Source: Pseudonocardia oceani
Lineage (GTDB): Bacteria > Actinomycetota > Actinomycetes > Mycobacteriales > Pseudonocardiaceae
Assembly: GCF_019263585.2 (NCBI RefSeq)
Contig: NZ_JADQDF010000001.1
Span: 1,798,001 to 1,862,000 of the forward strand
Reading direction: 5' to 3'
Length of the DNA: 64,000 bases
The translations under genes and the position numbers were made by a program. Of the stretch, positions 8,922-17,012 are shown in pieces. The notes beneath the pieces were generated by a model, which saw only the letters and a program-made list of their open reading frames with translations, made no database searches and had not been told where the DNA came from. Positions within the stretch are counted from its first letter, which is position 1. The number at the start of each line of letters is the position of its first letter.

Positions 8922-10211
8922 TCAGCCCAGCAGGTGGTCGCGCAGCAGCGCCTCGGCGGCGTCGGTGCGGCCGTGGGTGGCGAGCAGACCGGCCGGGGCG
9001 ACGGTGAAGTCGGCGTCGACCACGACCTCCACGTCGCCCAGCGCGGCGGCCAGCACGGGGTCGGCGCACAGCGTGGCGATCACCGAGCCCAGCCCGTTGC
9101 CCGAGGCCCGCTGGCGGAACACCCCGCCGGTGAGCACGACCAGACCCAGCCCGTCGGCCGCGTCGGCCCGGGTGCGCAGGTGCCGGCGCACGGCGACGAC
9201 GGACGCGAGAGCCGCGATCCGCCGGTCCTCCGCGGCGCTGCCCGCGTCGCTGGGCACGAAGGCGACCTCGCTGGCCATCCGCGCGACGGTGGGCGCGAGC
9301 AGGTCGGCCTCCACCGGGTCGACGACGCCCTCGGCCTGCCCCTCGACGAGCACGCTCGCGGCGGCCGCGCGGACCCCGAGGTCGCCCTCGACGGTGCGCA
9401 CCGCGCCCGTCCCGTCGACGGAGTGCACGTCGGTGGTGGCGCACCCGACGTCGACGAGCAGCACCTTGCTCCCCCGGATCCGCGCGAGCTCGGCCGCACC
9501 GCGGCCCACCGCGTCGGGCGTGACGACCCGGACGAGCCGCCGGAAGCGGGGCGCGACGGTGGCGCCGCGGCCGCCGATGGCGTGGCGCTGGTAGAGCTCC
9601 GCGAGCGCGGCCCGCGCGGGCTCCGGCACCACCTCGCCGAGCCTCGGCAGGACGTTCTCGCTGGTCACGACGGCGCGTCCGGTGGCCAGCAGCGTGGCGA
9701 GCGCCTCCGCGCGGCCCTCGGAGTTGCCGGCCAGCAGGATCGGCGGGCGGATCCGGGCGCGGGCGAGGCGGCCCGCGTTGTGCAGCAGCGGGGCGGGGTC
9801 GTCGCCGTCGGAACCGCCGAGCAGCAGCACGACGCCGGGACGGGCGTCGCGCAGCGCGCGGACGTCGGCGGGCTCGAGCGGGCCGGCGTGGACGTGGACG
9901 ACGTGCGCCCCCGCCGAGCACGCGACGCGGTGCCCCGCCTCGGTGGAGGACAGCATGTCCGAGCCGACGACGGCCAGGCGCAGCCCGCCGCCCGCCGAGG
10001 AACAGGCGAGCAGCTCCGGCTCGGCCGCCGACCCGCCCGCCGCCGAGACCGCGCGGACGGTGGCGTCCATGCCCGCGAGGACGTCGCCGGTGGTGGTCGG
10101 GTGCTCGGCGAAACCGGCCAGGCCGCCGTCGGCGCGGACGAGCACCGCCTTGGTCCACGTGGAACCGACGTCGAGGCACACCGCGGCGGTGTCGGGCTGG
10201 ACGGGCGTCAC
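8922..10211 (-). CDS. MutL/GlmL-family ATPase (glutamate mutase accessory protein type)
   Basis: A 429-residue actin/Hsp70-fold ATPase of the MutL/GlmL family. The phosphate-1 loop is CLDVGSTWTKAVLV near the N-terminus, a second phosphate loop is LLVDVGCATTDVHSVDG, and LTGGVFRQ looks like the adenosine motif. Family members reactivate or assist cobalamin-dependent glutamate (or ornithine) mutases and usually sit beside the mutase subunits. No mutase gene is visible here; neighbours are a membrane protein and, divergently, an acyl-CoA ligase. The GTG start at 10211 leaves a 107-base divergent promoter region. Family is fairly sure, the physiological partner unknown. Confidence 0.8.
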   Translation of the reverse strand: MTPVQPDTAAVCLDVGSTWTKAVLVRADGGLAGFAEHPTTTGDVLAGMDATVRAVSAAGGSAAEPELLACSSAGGGLRLAVVGSDMLSSTEAGHRVACSAGAHVVHVHAGPLEPADVRALRDARPGVVLLLGGSDGDDPAPLLHNAGRLARARIRPPILLAGNSEGRAEALATLLATGRAVVTSENVLPRLGEVVPEPARAALAELYQRHAIGGRGATVAPRFRRLVRVVTPDAVGRGAAELARIRGSKVLLVDVGCATTDVHSVDGTGAVRTVEGDLGVRAAAASVLVEGQAEGVVDPVEADLLAPTVARMASEVAFVPSDAGSAAEDRRIAALASVVAVRRHLRTRADAADGLGLVVLTGGVFRQRASGNGLGSVIATLCADPVLAAALGDVEVVVDADFTVAPAGLLATHGRTDAAEALLRDHLLG

Positions 10212-10318
10212 GACGACCGAGCCTAACGGGCCGGGGGCCGGGTCGGCGCGTGGTCAACGCACCGGGCGTCCGGGTACGTTCCGCGGAGACCTGGTCCCAT
10301 CTCGCCGCGGGAGTCCCC

Positions 10319-11959
10319 ATGCTCGGCCTCATGCAGGATCGCCCCCTCACCCTGCCGCACGTGTTCCACCGCGCCGAGCAGTACTTCGCGCGCAAGACCG
10401 TCGTCACCGCGCAGACCGACGGCGAGACCTCGATGACGATCGGCGAGTGGGCCGGGCGCGTCCGCCGTCTCGCCACCGTGCTCGACACCCTCGGCGTGTC
10501 GGCCGACGGGCGCGTCGGCACGTTCTGCTGGAACACCGGCCGCCACCTCGAGCTGTACCTGGCCGCGCCGTGCACCGGGCGGGTGCTGCACACCCTCAAC
10601 ATCCGGCTGTTCCCCGAGCAGCTGGTCTACATCGTCGACCACGCCGAGGACGAGGTCGTCTTCGTCGACCGCTCGCTGATCCCGGTGATCGCGCCCCTGG
10701 CCGACAAGATGGGCACCGTCCGGCGGTTCGTCGTGATCGACGACGGCGCCGACGCCGCGATCCCCGAGGGCTGGCTCGACTACGAGGAGCTCCTCGCCGC
10801 GGCCGAGCCGTTCGGCGGCACGTTCGTCGTCGAGGACGAGAACACCGCCGCGGCCATGTGCTACACCTCCGGCACCACGGGCAACCCGAAGGGCGTGGTC
10901 TACAGCCACCGCTCGGCGGTGCTGCACTCACTGATCACGCTGACGGCCGACGCGTTCGCGCTGTCCGAGCGCGACGTCGTGCTGCCGGTCGTCCCGATGT
11001 TCCACGCCAACTCCTGGGGCCTGCCCTACGGCTGCCTGCTCGCCGGGTCCGACCTCGTCATGCCCGGGCCGAACATGACCCCGCAGGCCATCGCGTCGCT
11101 GCTGGCCCGCCACCGCGTCACCGTCACCGGCGGCGTCCCCACCATCTGGATGGGGATGCTCCCGATGGTCGGCGACCACGACCTGTCGCACCTGCGCATG
11201 ATCGTCTGCGGCGGGTCGGCCGTGCCGCGGTCGCTCTCGGAGTCCTACCGCACGACCGTCGGCATCCCGCTGACGCAGGCGTGGGGCATGACGGAGACCA
11301 GCCCGATCGCCACCATGTCGACGCCACGCAGCCACCACGACGCCCTCACCGAGGACGAGCGCGCCGACATCCGCGCCCGGCAGGGGCAGCCGGTGCCCTT
11401 CGTCGACATGCGGCTCGTCGACCCCGACTCGGGCGAGGTCCAGCCCTGGGACGACGCGGCCACCGGCGAGATCCAGGCCGCCGGCCCGTGGATCGCGAAG
11501 GAGTACTACCGCGGCGAGGGCGGCGGCGCGCAGTACACCGAGGACGGCTGGCTGCGCACCGGCGACGTCGGCACCGGCGACCGCTACGGCTTCGTCCGCC
11601 TCGTCGACCGCACCAAGGACCTCATCAAGTCCGGCGGCGAGTGGATCGGCTCGGTCGAGCTCGAGAACGAGATCATGGCGCACCCGAAGGTCGCGGAGGC
11701 CGCGGTGATCGCCATCCCCAGCGAGAAGTGGGTGGAGCGCCCGCTGGCCTGCGTCGTCGTGAAGCCGGGCGAGACCCTCACCCCCGAGGAGGTCATCGAG
11801 TTCCTCACCCCGCGGGTGGCGAAGTGGTGGCTGCCCGACGCCGTCGAGTTCATCGACGAGGTGCCCAAGACGAGCGTCGGCAAGTTCTCGAAGAAGACGC
11901 TGCGCGAGAAGTTCGGTGGCTACCAGGTGGCCGGCCCGGCCAGCCACGAGCCGGCCTGA
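10319..11959 (+). CDS. Fatty-acid/acyl-CoA ligase (AMP-forming)
   Basis: A 546-residue acyl-activating enzyme that should form acyl-AMP, then acyl-CoA. Motifs in order: P-loop YTSGTTGNPKGVVYS (about residue 180), WGMTETSP, DGWLRTGDVG, the hinge region DRTKDLIKSGGEWIGSVELE and C-terminal VPKTSVGKFSKKTLRE with the catalytic Lys. Resemblance is to medium/long-chain fatty acyl-CoA ligases and DmdB-like ligases; the exact substrate is not readable. I chose ATG 10319 (MLGLMQDRPLTLPHVF), preceded by GCGGGAG, over a longer frame from 10250, because family homology begins at MLGLMQD. Confidence 0.92.
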   Translation: MLGLMQDRPLTLPHVFHRAEQYFARKTVVTAQTDGETSMTIGEWAGRVRRLATVLDTLGVSADGRVGTFCWNTGRHLELYLAAPCTGRVLHTLNIRLFPEQLVYIVDHAEDEVVFVDRSLIPVIAPLADKMGTVRRFVVIDDGADAAIPEGWLDYEELLAAAEPFGGTFVVEDENTAAAMCYTSGTTGNPKGVVYSHRSAVLHSLITLTADAFALSERDVVLPVVPMFHANSWGLPYGCLLAGSDLVMPGPNMTPQAIASLLARHRVTVTGGVPTIWMGMLPMVGDHDLSHLRMIVCGGSAVPRSLSESYRTTVGIPLTQAWGMTETSPIATMSTPRSHHDALTEDERADIRARQGQPVPFVDMRLVDPDSGEVQPWDDAATGEIQAAGPWIAKEYYRGEGGGAQYTEDGWLRTGDVGTGDRYGFVRLVDRTKDLIKSGGEWIGSVELENEIMAHPKVAEAAVIAIPSEKWVERPLACVVVKPGETLTPEEVIEFLTPRVAKWWLPDAVEFIDEVPKTSVGKFSKKTLREKFGGYQVAGPASHEPA

Positions 11960-12110
11960 GCGGGCCCGCCACCCGAGGAGACCGCCCAGCGCGGACCCGC
12001 TCGTCCACCGTCCCCTGCTCGACGGCGGACCTTGCAGCACCGCTCCGGCCTACAGTGAGCGGCCGCGGCAGCCCGCGACGCACGCAGGAGCGCGGAAGGA
12101 GGACGACGCC

Positions 12111-12752
12111 ATGACCCGGGAGTTCCCCGACCCGCACCTCCCCGTCCGCCTGCCCGTCCTCGCGCTCGTCACCTCGGCGGGCGGGCTCGCCGCGCTCACC
12201 GCCGTACTGGCCGGGCTGCCCGCCGACCTCCCCGCCGCGGTGCTCGTCGTGCAGCACCAGGACCCGGAGCGCCGCCAGCCCGACGCCCTGGCCGAGCTCC
12301 TCGACGGGCGCACCGCGCTCGCCGTGCGGGTCGCCCGCGACGGCGACCGCCTGGAACCCGGTGTCGTGCTGGTGGCCCCGCCCGCCACCCACATGCTCGT
12401 GACCTCGACGTCGGAGATCGGGCTGATCGAGTCCGGCGCGCTGCCCCCGGCCCGGCCGTCGGCCGACCTGCTGCTCGCCACCCTCGCCGTGACGTGCGGC
12501 CCGTGCTCGCTGGCCGTCGTCCTCACCGGCAAGGGCCACGACGCGCAGGCCGGCATCCGGGCGATGCACCGCTGCGGCGCGGCGGTGCTGGCGCAGGACG
12601 AGGCGACGGCCGAGCACTTCGGCATGCCCGGCTCGGCCATCGCCACCGGCCTGGTGCAGGCCGTCCACCCGCTGGACGGGCTGGCTGCGGCGATCGTCGA
12701 GCACCTCGACCGCACCGTGGCGCCCGCCGCCGGCTACGGCACCGCCGGGTAG
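12111..12752 (+). CDS. Stand-alone CheB-type methylesterase domain
   Basis: A 213-residue protein consisting only of the CheB C-terminal catalytic fold. The triad positions are recognisable: Ser in VTSAGGLAAL (usually a G-x-S-x-GG motif), His in VVQHQDPERR, and Asp in LTGKGHDAQAGI, where the usual LTGMGxDG is altered. There is no receiver domain, and no che genes are in the window. Stand-alone CheB domains occur in non-motile actinobacteria with unknown substrates. ATG 12111 has a strong GGAAGGAGG site upstream. Its 3' end overlaps the convergent DUF59 gene by 19 bases. The 150-base upstream gap holds nothing recognisable beyond a probable promoter. Confidence 0.85.
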   Translation: MTREFPDPHLPVRLPVLALVTSAGGLAALTAVLAGLPADLPAAVLVVQHQDPERRQPDALAELLDGRTALAVRVARDGDRLEPGVVLVAPPATHMLVTSTSEIGLIESGALPPARPSADLLLATLAVTCGPCSLAVVLTGKGHDAQAGIRAMHRCGAAVLAQDEATAEHFGMPGSAIATGLVQAVHPLDGLAAAIVEHLDRTVAPAAGYGTAG

Positions 12753-13426
12753 CGCTTCGCCAGCAGGCCCGTGCAGTAGGCGGCGTTCGCCTCGATGCCC
12801 ACGCGCTGCAGCCGGGCCCGGCGCAGGTGCAGCGGCACCTGCTCCGCGGTGACGCCGGTGCCGTCGGCGTGCACCAGCAGCGGAGCGCCGTCGCCGTGCG
12901 GCAGGCCCAGCACGGCGCGGCGGTGCCGCATCCGGGCCAGCTCGGCCGACGGCGCGACCCCGCCCAGCACGGTCGCCGCGAGCTCCTCGGGCCCCGCGCC
13001 CGCGTCGACGAGCACCCGGGCCACGCGGTCCTGCCCGGCGAGCGCCGCCTTGCGGAAGAACACCCGGCGCAGTTCGTCGAGCTCGGACGTCGCCTCGCCC
13101 TGGTAGGAGCCCGCGAACGCGTCGACGAACCCCGCCTGCGCCGCCACGCCGCCGTTGATCTCGGCGGAGGCGTGGTGGTCGGCCAGGGTGACGTCGGCGC
13201 GGGTCACGCCGCGCACCGCGGACACGGCGTCGTAGGCGTCGGCGACCATGAGGAACGAGAAGTTCGGCGCGCAGAAGAACGTGGGCAGCCGCAGCACGAC
13301 CGCGGCCACCCCGTCCCCGGACACGGTGCACGACTCGACGAAGCCGAGCCCGGTGACGGGCTCGTCCAGCTCCGGGTCGAGCACCGTGTCCAGTGCGCGC
13401 CACACCGCGGCGCGCAGGTCGCTCAC
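12734..13426 (-). CDS. DUF59/MIP18-family protein (Fe-S maturation type), monooxygenase-accessory variant
   Basis: A 230-residue protein whose N-terminal 100 residues are a DUF59 (PaaD/SufT-like) domain: VLDPELDEPVTGLGFVESC, followed by a Cys-containing LRLPTFFCAPNFSFLM. The C-terminal half (about 110-230) is family-specific and helical. Such DUF59 proteins are known next to an amidohydrolase in propane monooxygenase (prm/mim) clusters of Rhodococcus and Mycobacterium, where they probably help metal-centre assembly. Its GTG start overlaps the amidohydrolase stop as GTGA. No monooxygenase subunits are present in the window, so the target is unknown. Confidence 0.85.
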   Translation of the reverse strand: MSDLRAAVWRALDTVLDPELDEPVTGLGFVESCTVSGDGVAAVVLRLPTFFCAPNFSFLMVADAYDAVSAVRGVTRADVTLADHHASAEINGGVAAQAGFVDAFAGSYQGEATSELDELRRVFFRKAALAGQDRVARVLVDAGAGPEELAATVLGGVAPSAELARMRHRRAVLGLPHGDGAPLLVHADGTGVTAEQVPLHLRRARLQRVGIEANAAYCTGLLAKRYPAVP

Positions 13427-14442
13427 GCCATGGCCCCCGCGGCCGGCTCGAGCGCCAGCTCCGCCGGCACCGGGATGTCGTAGAGGCGCGCGGCGTTGAG
13501 GCCGAGGATCTTCTTCTTCGTGGCGGTGGTGAGCTTCGCGTAGTCGGTGAACGCCTCGTCGTCGGGCATCTGCCAGTCGACCAGGCCCTCGACCTGCCAC
13601 TTCGGCGTCCAGATGTTGTAGTCGCCGCCGAAGAGCATCTTGTCCTCGCCGACCCAGAACAGCAGCTCGCCCATGACCTTCGCGAAGAACTTCGGCCGGG
13701 AGTGCATGAGCCCGCCGGTGACGACCGAGAGCCCGGCGTAGACGTTGGGCTCCTGCACGGCCATGAAGCAGAAGTCCTCGATGCGCGGCAGGCCCACGTG
13801 CTCGACGATGAAGTTGAGCTCCGGGAAGTCGGTCGCGGCGTGGTCGACGTCGGACACGTCGAAGCCGTCCTTGTCCAGCGGCCAGATGGTCGGGCCCTTG
13901 TGGACGTGGATGTTCCTGATGCCCAGCTCCTGCGTCCGCTCCAGGAAGCGGTAGCACTCCGGGTCGGAGAGCTTGTAGCCGCGGGACTCGCCGTTCCACT
14001 CCGCGGTGTAGAGCTTCACGCCCTTGAAGCCGTAGCGCTCGTGGTCCTCGGCGAACTCGGTCCAGCTCGCCTCGCCGTCGCGGGCGTCCCAGCGGCCGTT
14101 GACGATCCACCGGTCGCCGTACTTCTCCAGCAGCGCCGCGTTCTGGGCGACGGTGTTGAAGCCGTCCTTGTACCACTCGCGCAGGTAGGTCGACTGGAAG
14201 ACGGTGTAGTCGACGTGGCCCTCGACGAAGACGTCGCGCTCGAAGTCCTCCGGGGTCGGCTGCAGGAAGCGCTCGTAGTCCCAGTGCGTCTCGGGCGGGC
14301 CGAGCTGGTGGTAGCCGTAGAAGCAGTCGATCCAGCCCTTGGCGTACTGCTCGGCGCCGGGCACCCAGTTCTCCCGCCCGGCGTTCCAGAAGTGGCTGTG
14401 GGAATCGACGACGAAGTACTTCTCGCCGTTCTTCTCGTACAT
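13423..14442 (-). CDS. Amidohydrolase-2 family metal-dependent hydrolase (prm/mim-cluster type)
   Basis: A 339-residue TIM-barrel amidohydrolase. The first metal motif is VVDSHSHFW near the N-terminus. Other candidate ligands are His in NIHVHKGPT and FIVEHVGLPR, and an Asp in MLFGGDYNIW. The beginning MYEKNGEKYFVVDSHSH matches, as I recall, the amidohydrolase encoded beside propane monooxygenase genes. ATG 14442 is preceded by GAGGAGACCCG. It is the first gene of a two-gene operon with the DUF59 protein. Two GntR-type palindromes lie at 14493 and 14547 in its upstream region, so the adjacent regulator probably controls it. Confidence 0.88.
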   Translation of the reverse strand: MYEKNGEKYFVVDSHSHFWNAGRENWVPGAEQYAKGWIDCFYGYHQLGPPETHWDYERFLQPTPEDFERDVFVEGHVDYTVFQSTYLREWYKDGFNTVAQNAALLEKYGDRWIVNGRWDARDGEASWTEFAEDHERYGFKGVKLYTAEWNGESRGYKLSDPECYRFLERTQELGIRNIHVHKGPTIWPLDKDGFDVSDVDHAATDFPELNFIVEHVGLPRIEDFCFMAVQEPNVYAGLSVVTGGLMHSRPKFFAKVMGELLFWVGEDKMLFGGDYNIWTPKWQVEGLVDWQMPDDEAFTDYAKLTTATKKKILGLNAARLYDIPVPAELALEPAAGAMA

Positions 14443-14492
14443 CGGGTCTCCTCGCGTCGGTGGTGGTGCCCGACACACATGACAGGCGCTCC

Positions 14493-14504
14493 TCAGACGT
14501 CTGA
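14493..14504. promoter_or_regulatory. Palindromic operator 1 (GntR candidate)
   Basis: TCAGACGTCTGA is a perfect 12-base palindrome lying 51 bases upstream of the amidohydrolase ATG and downstream of the GntR stop codon. A related palindrome occurs 54 bases away. The shared TCAGA/TCTGA arms suggest one dimeric regulator, most simply the neighbouring FadR-type protein. Confidence 0.6.
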
Positions 14505-14546
14505 CAACCCGTCTTATTCTCACTATGTGTGATAAAGCAGCACGAC

Positions 14547-14560
14547 ATCAGATGTCTGAT
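14547..14560. promoter_or_regulatory. Palindromic operator 2 (GntR candidate)
   Basis: ATCAGATGTCTGAT has perfect 6-base arms ATCAGA/TCTGAT around a TG spacer, and shares the TCAGA/TCTGA arms with operator 1. It lies just after the GntR stop codon, upstream of the amidohydrolase promoter region. The intervening stretch 14505-14546 is unusually A/T-rich for this window and probably contains the promoter. Confidence 0.6.
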
Positions 14561-14565
14561 GACGC

Positions 14566-15285
14566 CTACGTCGTGCGGAACAGCTCGATGATCAGGTCGA
14601 AGTTCTCGATCGTCGCCTTCGCCGCGGCCTCCGGGTCGCGCGCCGCGATGGCGTCGAGGAGGGCTGTGTGCTCGTCGGCGGTGTCCGGCAGCGGTTCCTG
14701 GTCCACGAGCGCGGCGAGGGCGTGCGCGAGCGGCTCGCGGAACTGGTCGAACAGCGCCAGGAGCAGGGAGTTCCCGGTGATCGCGACGACGCAGCGGTGG
14801 AACTCGGTGTCGGCGTCGACGAACGCGGCCGTGTCGCCGCCGACCGAGCGCTGCCGGCGGTCGAGCGCCTGCTCGAGCGCGCGCACGTCGTCGGGGCCCG
14901 CGTTCTCCGCCGCGAGCCGGGCCGCCTCGACCTCCAGCGCCCGGCGCACCTGGTAGACCTCCACGATCCGGGCCCGCCGCACGAGCTGGTCGGTGCCGGC
15001 GTCCCGGTCGCGCGTCAGGCCGGCGGCGTCGGGACGGGGCGGGTCGTCGGCGGCGAAGGTGCCGGCGCCCTGCCGGACGACGAGCAGCCCGTCGCGGCTG
15101 AGCAGCTGGATGGCCTCGCGCAGCGAGGAGCGGCCCACCCCGAGGTCGCGGGCGAGCGCGGCCTCGGACGGCAGCCGCTCCCCCGGGCGCCACCGCCCGT
15201 AGGCGAGGTCGTCGCGCAGGGCGTTCTCGACGCGTTGCACCACGCTCTCGTTCCCGAGGCGGCGCTGCGGGAAGTCGCTGGTCAT
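14566..15285 (-). CDS. FadR-family (GntR) transcriptional regulator
   Basis: A 239-residue regulator with an N-terminal winged helix (RLPSEAALARDLGVGRSSLR, about residues 38-57, then GLLVVRQGAGTF) and a C-terminal all-helical FCD domain. FCD metal/ligand candidates include Asp/His in FVDADTEFHRCVVAITGN and His in DEHTALLDAIAARD. Such regulators usually sense small carboxylates and repress neighbouring catabolic genes. It lies upstream of, and on the same strand as, the amidohydrolase-DUF59 operon, separated by a 123-base region with two matching palindromes. The effector is not readable. Confidence 0.9.
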   Translation of the reverse strand: MTSDFPQRRLGNESVVQRVENALRDDLAYGRWRPGERLPSEAALARDLGVGRSSLREAIQLLSRDGLLVVRQGAGTFAADDPPRPDAAGLTRDRDAGTDQLVRRARIVEVYQVRRALEVEAARLAAENAGPDDVRALEQALDRRQRSVGGDTAAFVDADTEFHRCVVAITGNSLLLALFDQFREPLAHALAALVDQEPLPDTADEHTALLDAIAARDPEAAAKATIENFDLIIELFRTT

Positions 15286-15373
15286 GCGGTTCCTCGGACT
15301 CCCGTGGGGGTGGACGGCGGGCCGTCACAGCGTAGGCGGTCGGTCCGCCGGGGCCGGTGTGCGACGGTGGGGC

Positions 15374-15925
15374 GTGCCGTCCGACCCGCTGCCGAGGCTC
15401 GTCGAGCGGGTCCGGGCGACGCCGCCGCGGTGCGGCGCGACTCGGCTGGTGTGCGTCGACGGGCCGTCGGGGTCGGGCAAGACGACGTTCGCCGGACGGC
15501 TCGGCGACGCCCTCGACGCGCCCGTGCTGCACCTCGACGACCTCTACCCCGGCTGGGACGGGCTGGCCGCGGTCGTGCCGCTGCTGCACGACGGCGTGGT
15601 CGCGCCGCTGTGCGCCGGGGCGCCTGCCGCGTACCGCCGGTGGGACTGGGTGCGCTCCGCGCCCGGCGCGGCCGTCGACGTCGGGCGGCCGCCCGTGCTC
15701 GTCGTCGAGGGGGTGGGCAGCGGGGCGCGCACGATCGCCGCGCACGCGGTGCTGCTCGTGTTCCTCGACGCGCCGGTGGAGCAGCGGTACCGGCGCGGGA
15801 TCACCCGCGACGGCGAGTCCTACCGGCCGCACTGGGAGCGGTGGGCCGCCCAGGAGGACACGCTGTTCGCCGCGGAGGGCACCCGCGCCCGGGCCGACGT
15901 CGTGATCGACACCGGCGACCACTGA
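15374..15925 (+). CDS. P-loop nucleoside/uridine kinase-like protein
   Basis: A 183-residue P-loop kinase-like protein. The Walker A motif is VDGPSGSGKTTFAGRL near residue 28, followed by VLHLDDLYPGWDGL and VLVVEGVGSG, as in uridine kinase/phosphoribulokinase-type small kinases widespread in actinobacteria. The substrate is unknown. GTG 15374 was chosen because the conserved domain begins soon after; an ATG at 15284 in the same frame would add 30 poorly conserved residues and overlap the GntR start. It ends 4 bases from a convergent SRPBCC gene. Confidence 0.8.
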   Translation: MPSDPLPRLVERVRATPPRCGATRLVCVDGPSGSGKTTFAGRLGDALDAPVLHLDDLYPGWDGLAAVVPLLHDGVVAPLCAGAPAAYRRWDWVRSAPGAAVDVGRPPVLVVEGVGSGARTIAAHAVLLVFLDAPVEQRYRRGITRDGESYRPHWERWAAQEDTLFAAEGTRARADVVIDTGDH

Positions 15926-15929
15926 GAGG

Positions 15930-16643
15930 TCAGGCGGGCTGCGCCACCGGGAGCCGGGCGACGAGGGCGGCGACGGCGGCGGGCACCTCGGCCTGCGCGC
16001 GGTCGCGCTCCTGCACGGTGGCGGCGACGCGGACGTGCCGCACGCGGGCGCCGTGGCCCGTGCCCTCCGGCAGCTCCCACCGCCCGTCGAGCCCGGCGAC
16101 GAGCGGCGCGACGACCTCGACCGGGTGCACGAGCTGGCGCTCCAGCGCGACCTCCCACCCGCCGGGCGTCCCGGTGACGACGGGCTCCAGCAGGCCCAGC
16201 GCGTCGACGTACTCCTCGTGCAGCGCGCGGTGGTCGAGGCCCGGGTCCTCGCCGGGCCGGCCGTCGAGGGAGAGGTCCAGCGCGACCAGGGACGCCTGCC
16301 AGCCGGCGGCGAAGCTCGCGGCGCCCGCGCGGTCGTCGAAGGTGTGGGTGAGCAGCAGGACCGAGCCGTCGCCGTCGGGACGCAGCTCGAAGCGCAGGTG
16401 GTCGGTCTCCCAGGTGAACGCGATCAGCCGCGGCGGGTCGAGGTCGGTGACGGTGCCGTCGCCGCCGAACCCGAACTCGACCCTCCCGCCGACGCGCATC
16501 TCGATCGCCGCGCTGCTGGGGAACCACGTCGCGAGGCGCTCGGGTTCGACGAGCGCGGGCCAGACGCGCTCGGGCGGGTGCGCGAGCCGGCGCTCCAGGC
16601 GCAGGACCGAGCGGCCGCCGGAGCTGGTCAGGGTCGGGTTCAC
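15930..16643 (-). CDS. SRPBCC (AHSA1-type) domain protein
   Basis: A 237-residue protein whose first 150 residues form an AHSA1/START-like ligand-binding fold: RLERRLAHPPERVWPALVEP, then LATWFP, then LIAFTWETDHLRFELRP. The C-terminal part (about 160-237) has a second, shorter conserved region. GTG 16643 overlaps the ArsR stop, so the two genes are translationally coupled. ArsR-SRPBCC pairs are frequent in actinobacteria, and the SRPBCC partner's ligand is generally unknown. Confidence 0.85.
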   Translation of the reverse strand: MNPTLTSSGGRSVLRLERRLAHPPERVWPALVEPERLATWFPSSAAIEMRVGGRVEFGFGGDGTVTDLDPPRLIAFTWETDHLRFELRPDGDGSVLLLTHTFDDRAGAASFAAGWQASLVALDLSLDGRPGEDPGLDHRALHEEYVDALGLLEPVVTGTPGGWEVALERQLVHPVEVVAPLVAGLDGRWELPEGTGHGARVRHVRVAATVQERDRAQAEVPAAVAALVARLPVAQPA

Positions 16644-16969
16644 GGCGTCTCCTCGTCGGCTTCGTCGAGCGGGCGTGCGGTGTCGAGGTGTCGCTCGAGC
16701 AGGTCGAGGCGGTCGGCCCACATCCAGCGGTAGGGGGCCAGCCAGGCGTCGATCTCGGCCAGCGGGGCCGGGTCGAGCTCGTAGAAGCGCCGCTGGGCCT
16801 CCGCGCGCACACGGACGAGCCCGGCCTCGCGCAGCACCCGCAGGTGCTTGGACGTGCCGGGCTGGCTCAGCCCGAGGGCCTCGGTCAGCTCGCCGACCGG
16901 GCGCGGGCGCTCCCGGAGCAGGTCCAGGATCCGCCGCCGCACCGGCTCGGCGAGCACGTCGAACGTCAC
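16640..16969 (-). CDS. ArsR/SmtB-family transcriptional regulator
   Basis: A 109-residue winged-helix regulator: TFDVLAEPVRRRILDLLRE, recognition helix region LGLSQPGTSKHLRVLREAGLV, and wing VRVRAEAQRRFYELD. It lacks the cysteine metal-binding box of ArsR (no CVCDLC), as usual for the SdpR-like members paired with SRPBCC proteins. It is the first gene of a two-gene operon, and autoregulation is likely. The upstream gap to the permease stop (16970-17012) contains TCATATACCTGA, unusually AT-rich for this window and probably part of the promoter. Confidence 0.88.
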   Translation of the reverse strand: MTFDVLAEPVRRRILDLLRERPRPVGELTEALGLSQPGTSKHLRVLREAGLVRVRAEAQRRFYELDPAPLAEIDAWLAPYRWMWADRLDLLERHLDTARPLDEADEETP

Positions 16970-17012
16970 CCGTCGAACATACCCTGACGGTCATATACCT
17001 GACAAGGCATGT

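Noticed and set aside
12025..12060. Candidate -35/-10 promoter TTGCAG...TACAGT before the CheB-type gene
   Set aside because: The spacing is only 13 bases, too short for a standard sigma-70-type promoter.
12734..15922. A 1062-codon minus-strand open frame
   Set aside because: Only the last 230 codons encode the DUF59 protein. The rest is out of frame with the amidohydrolase and GntR genes.
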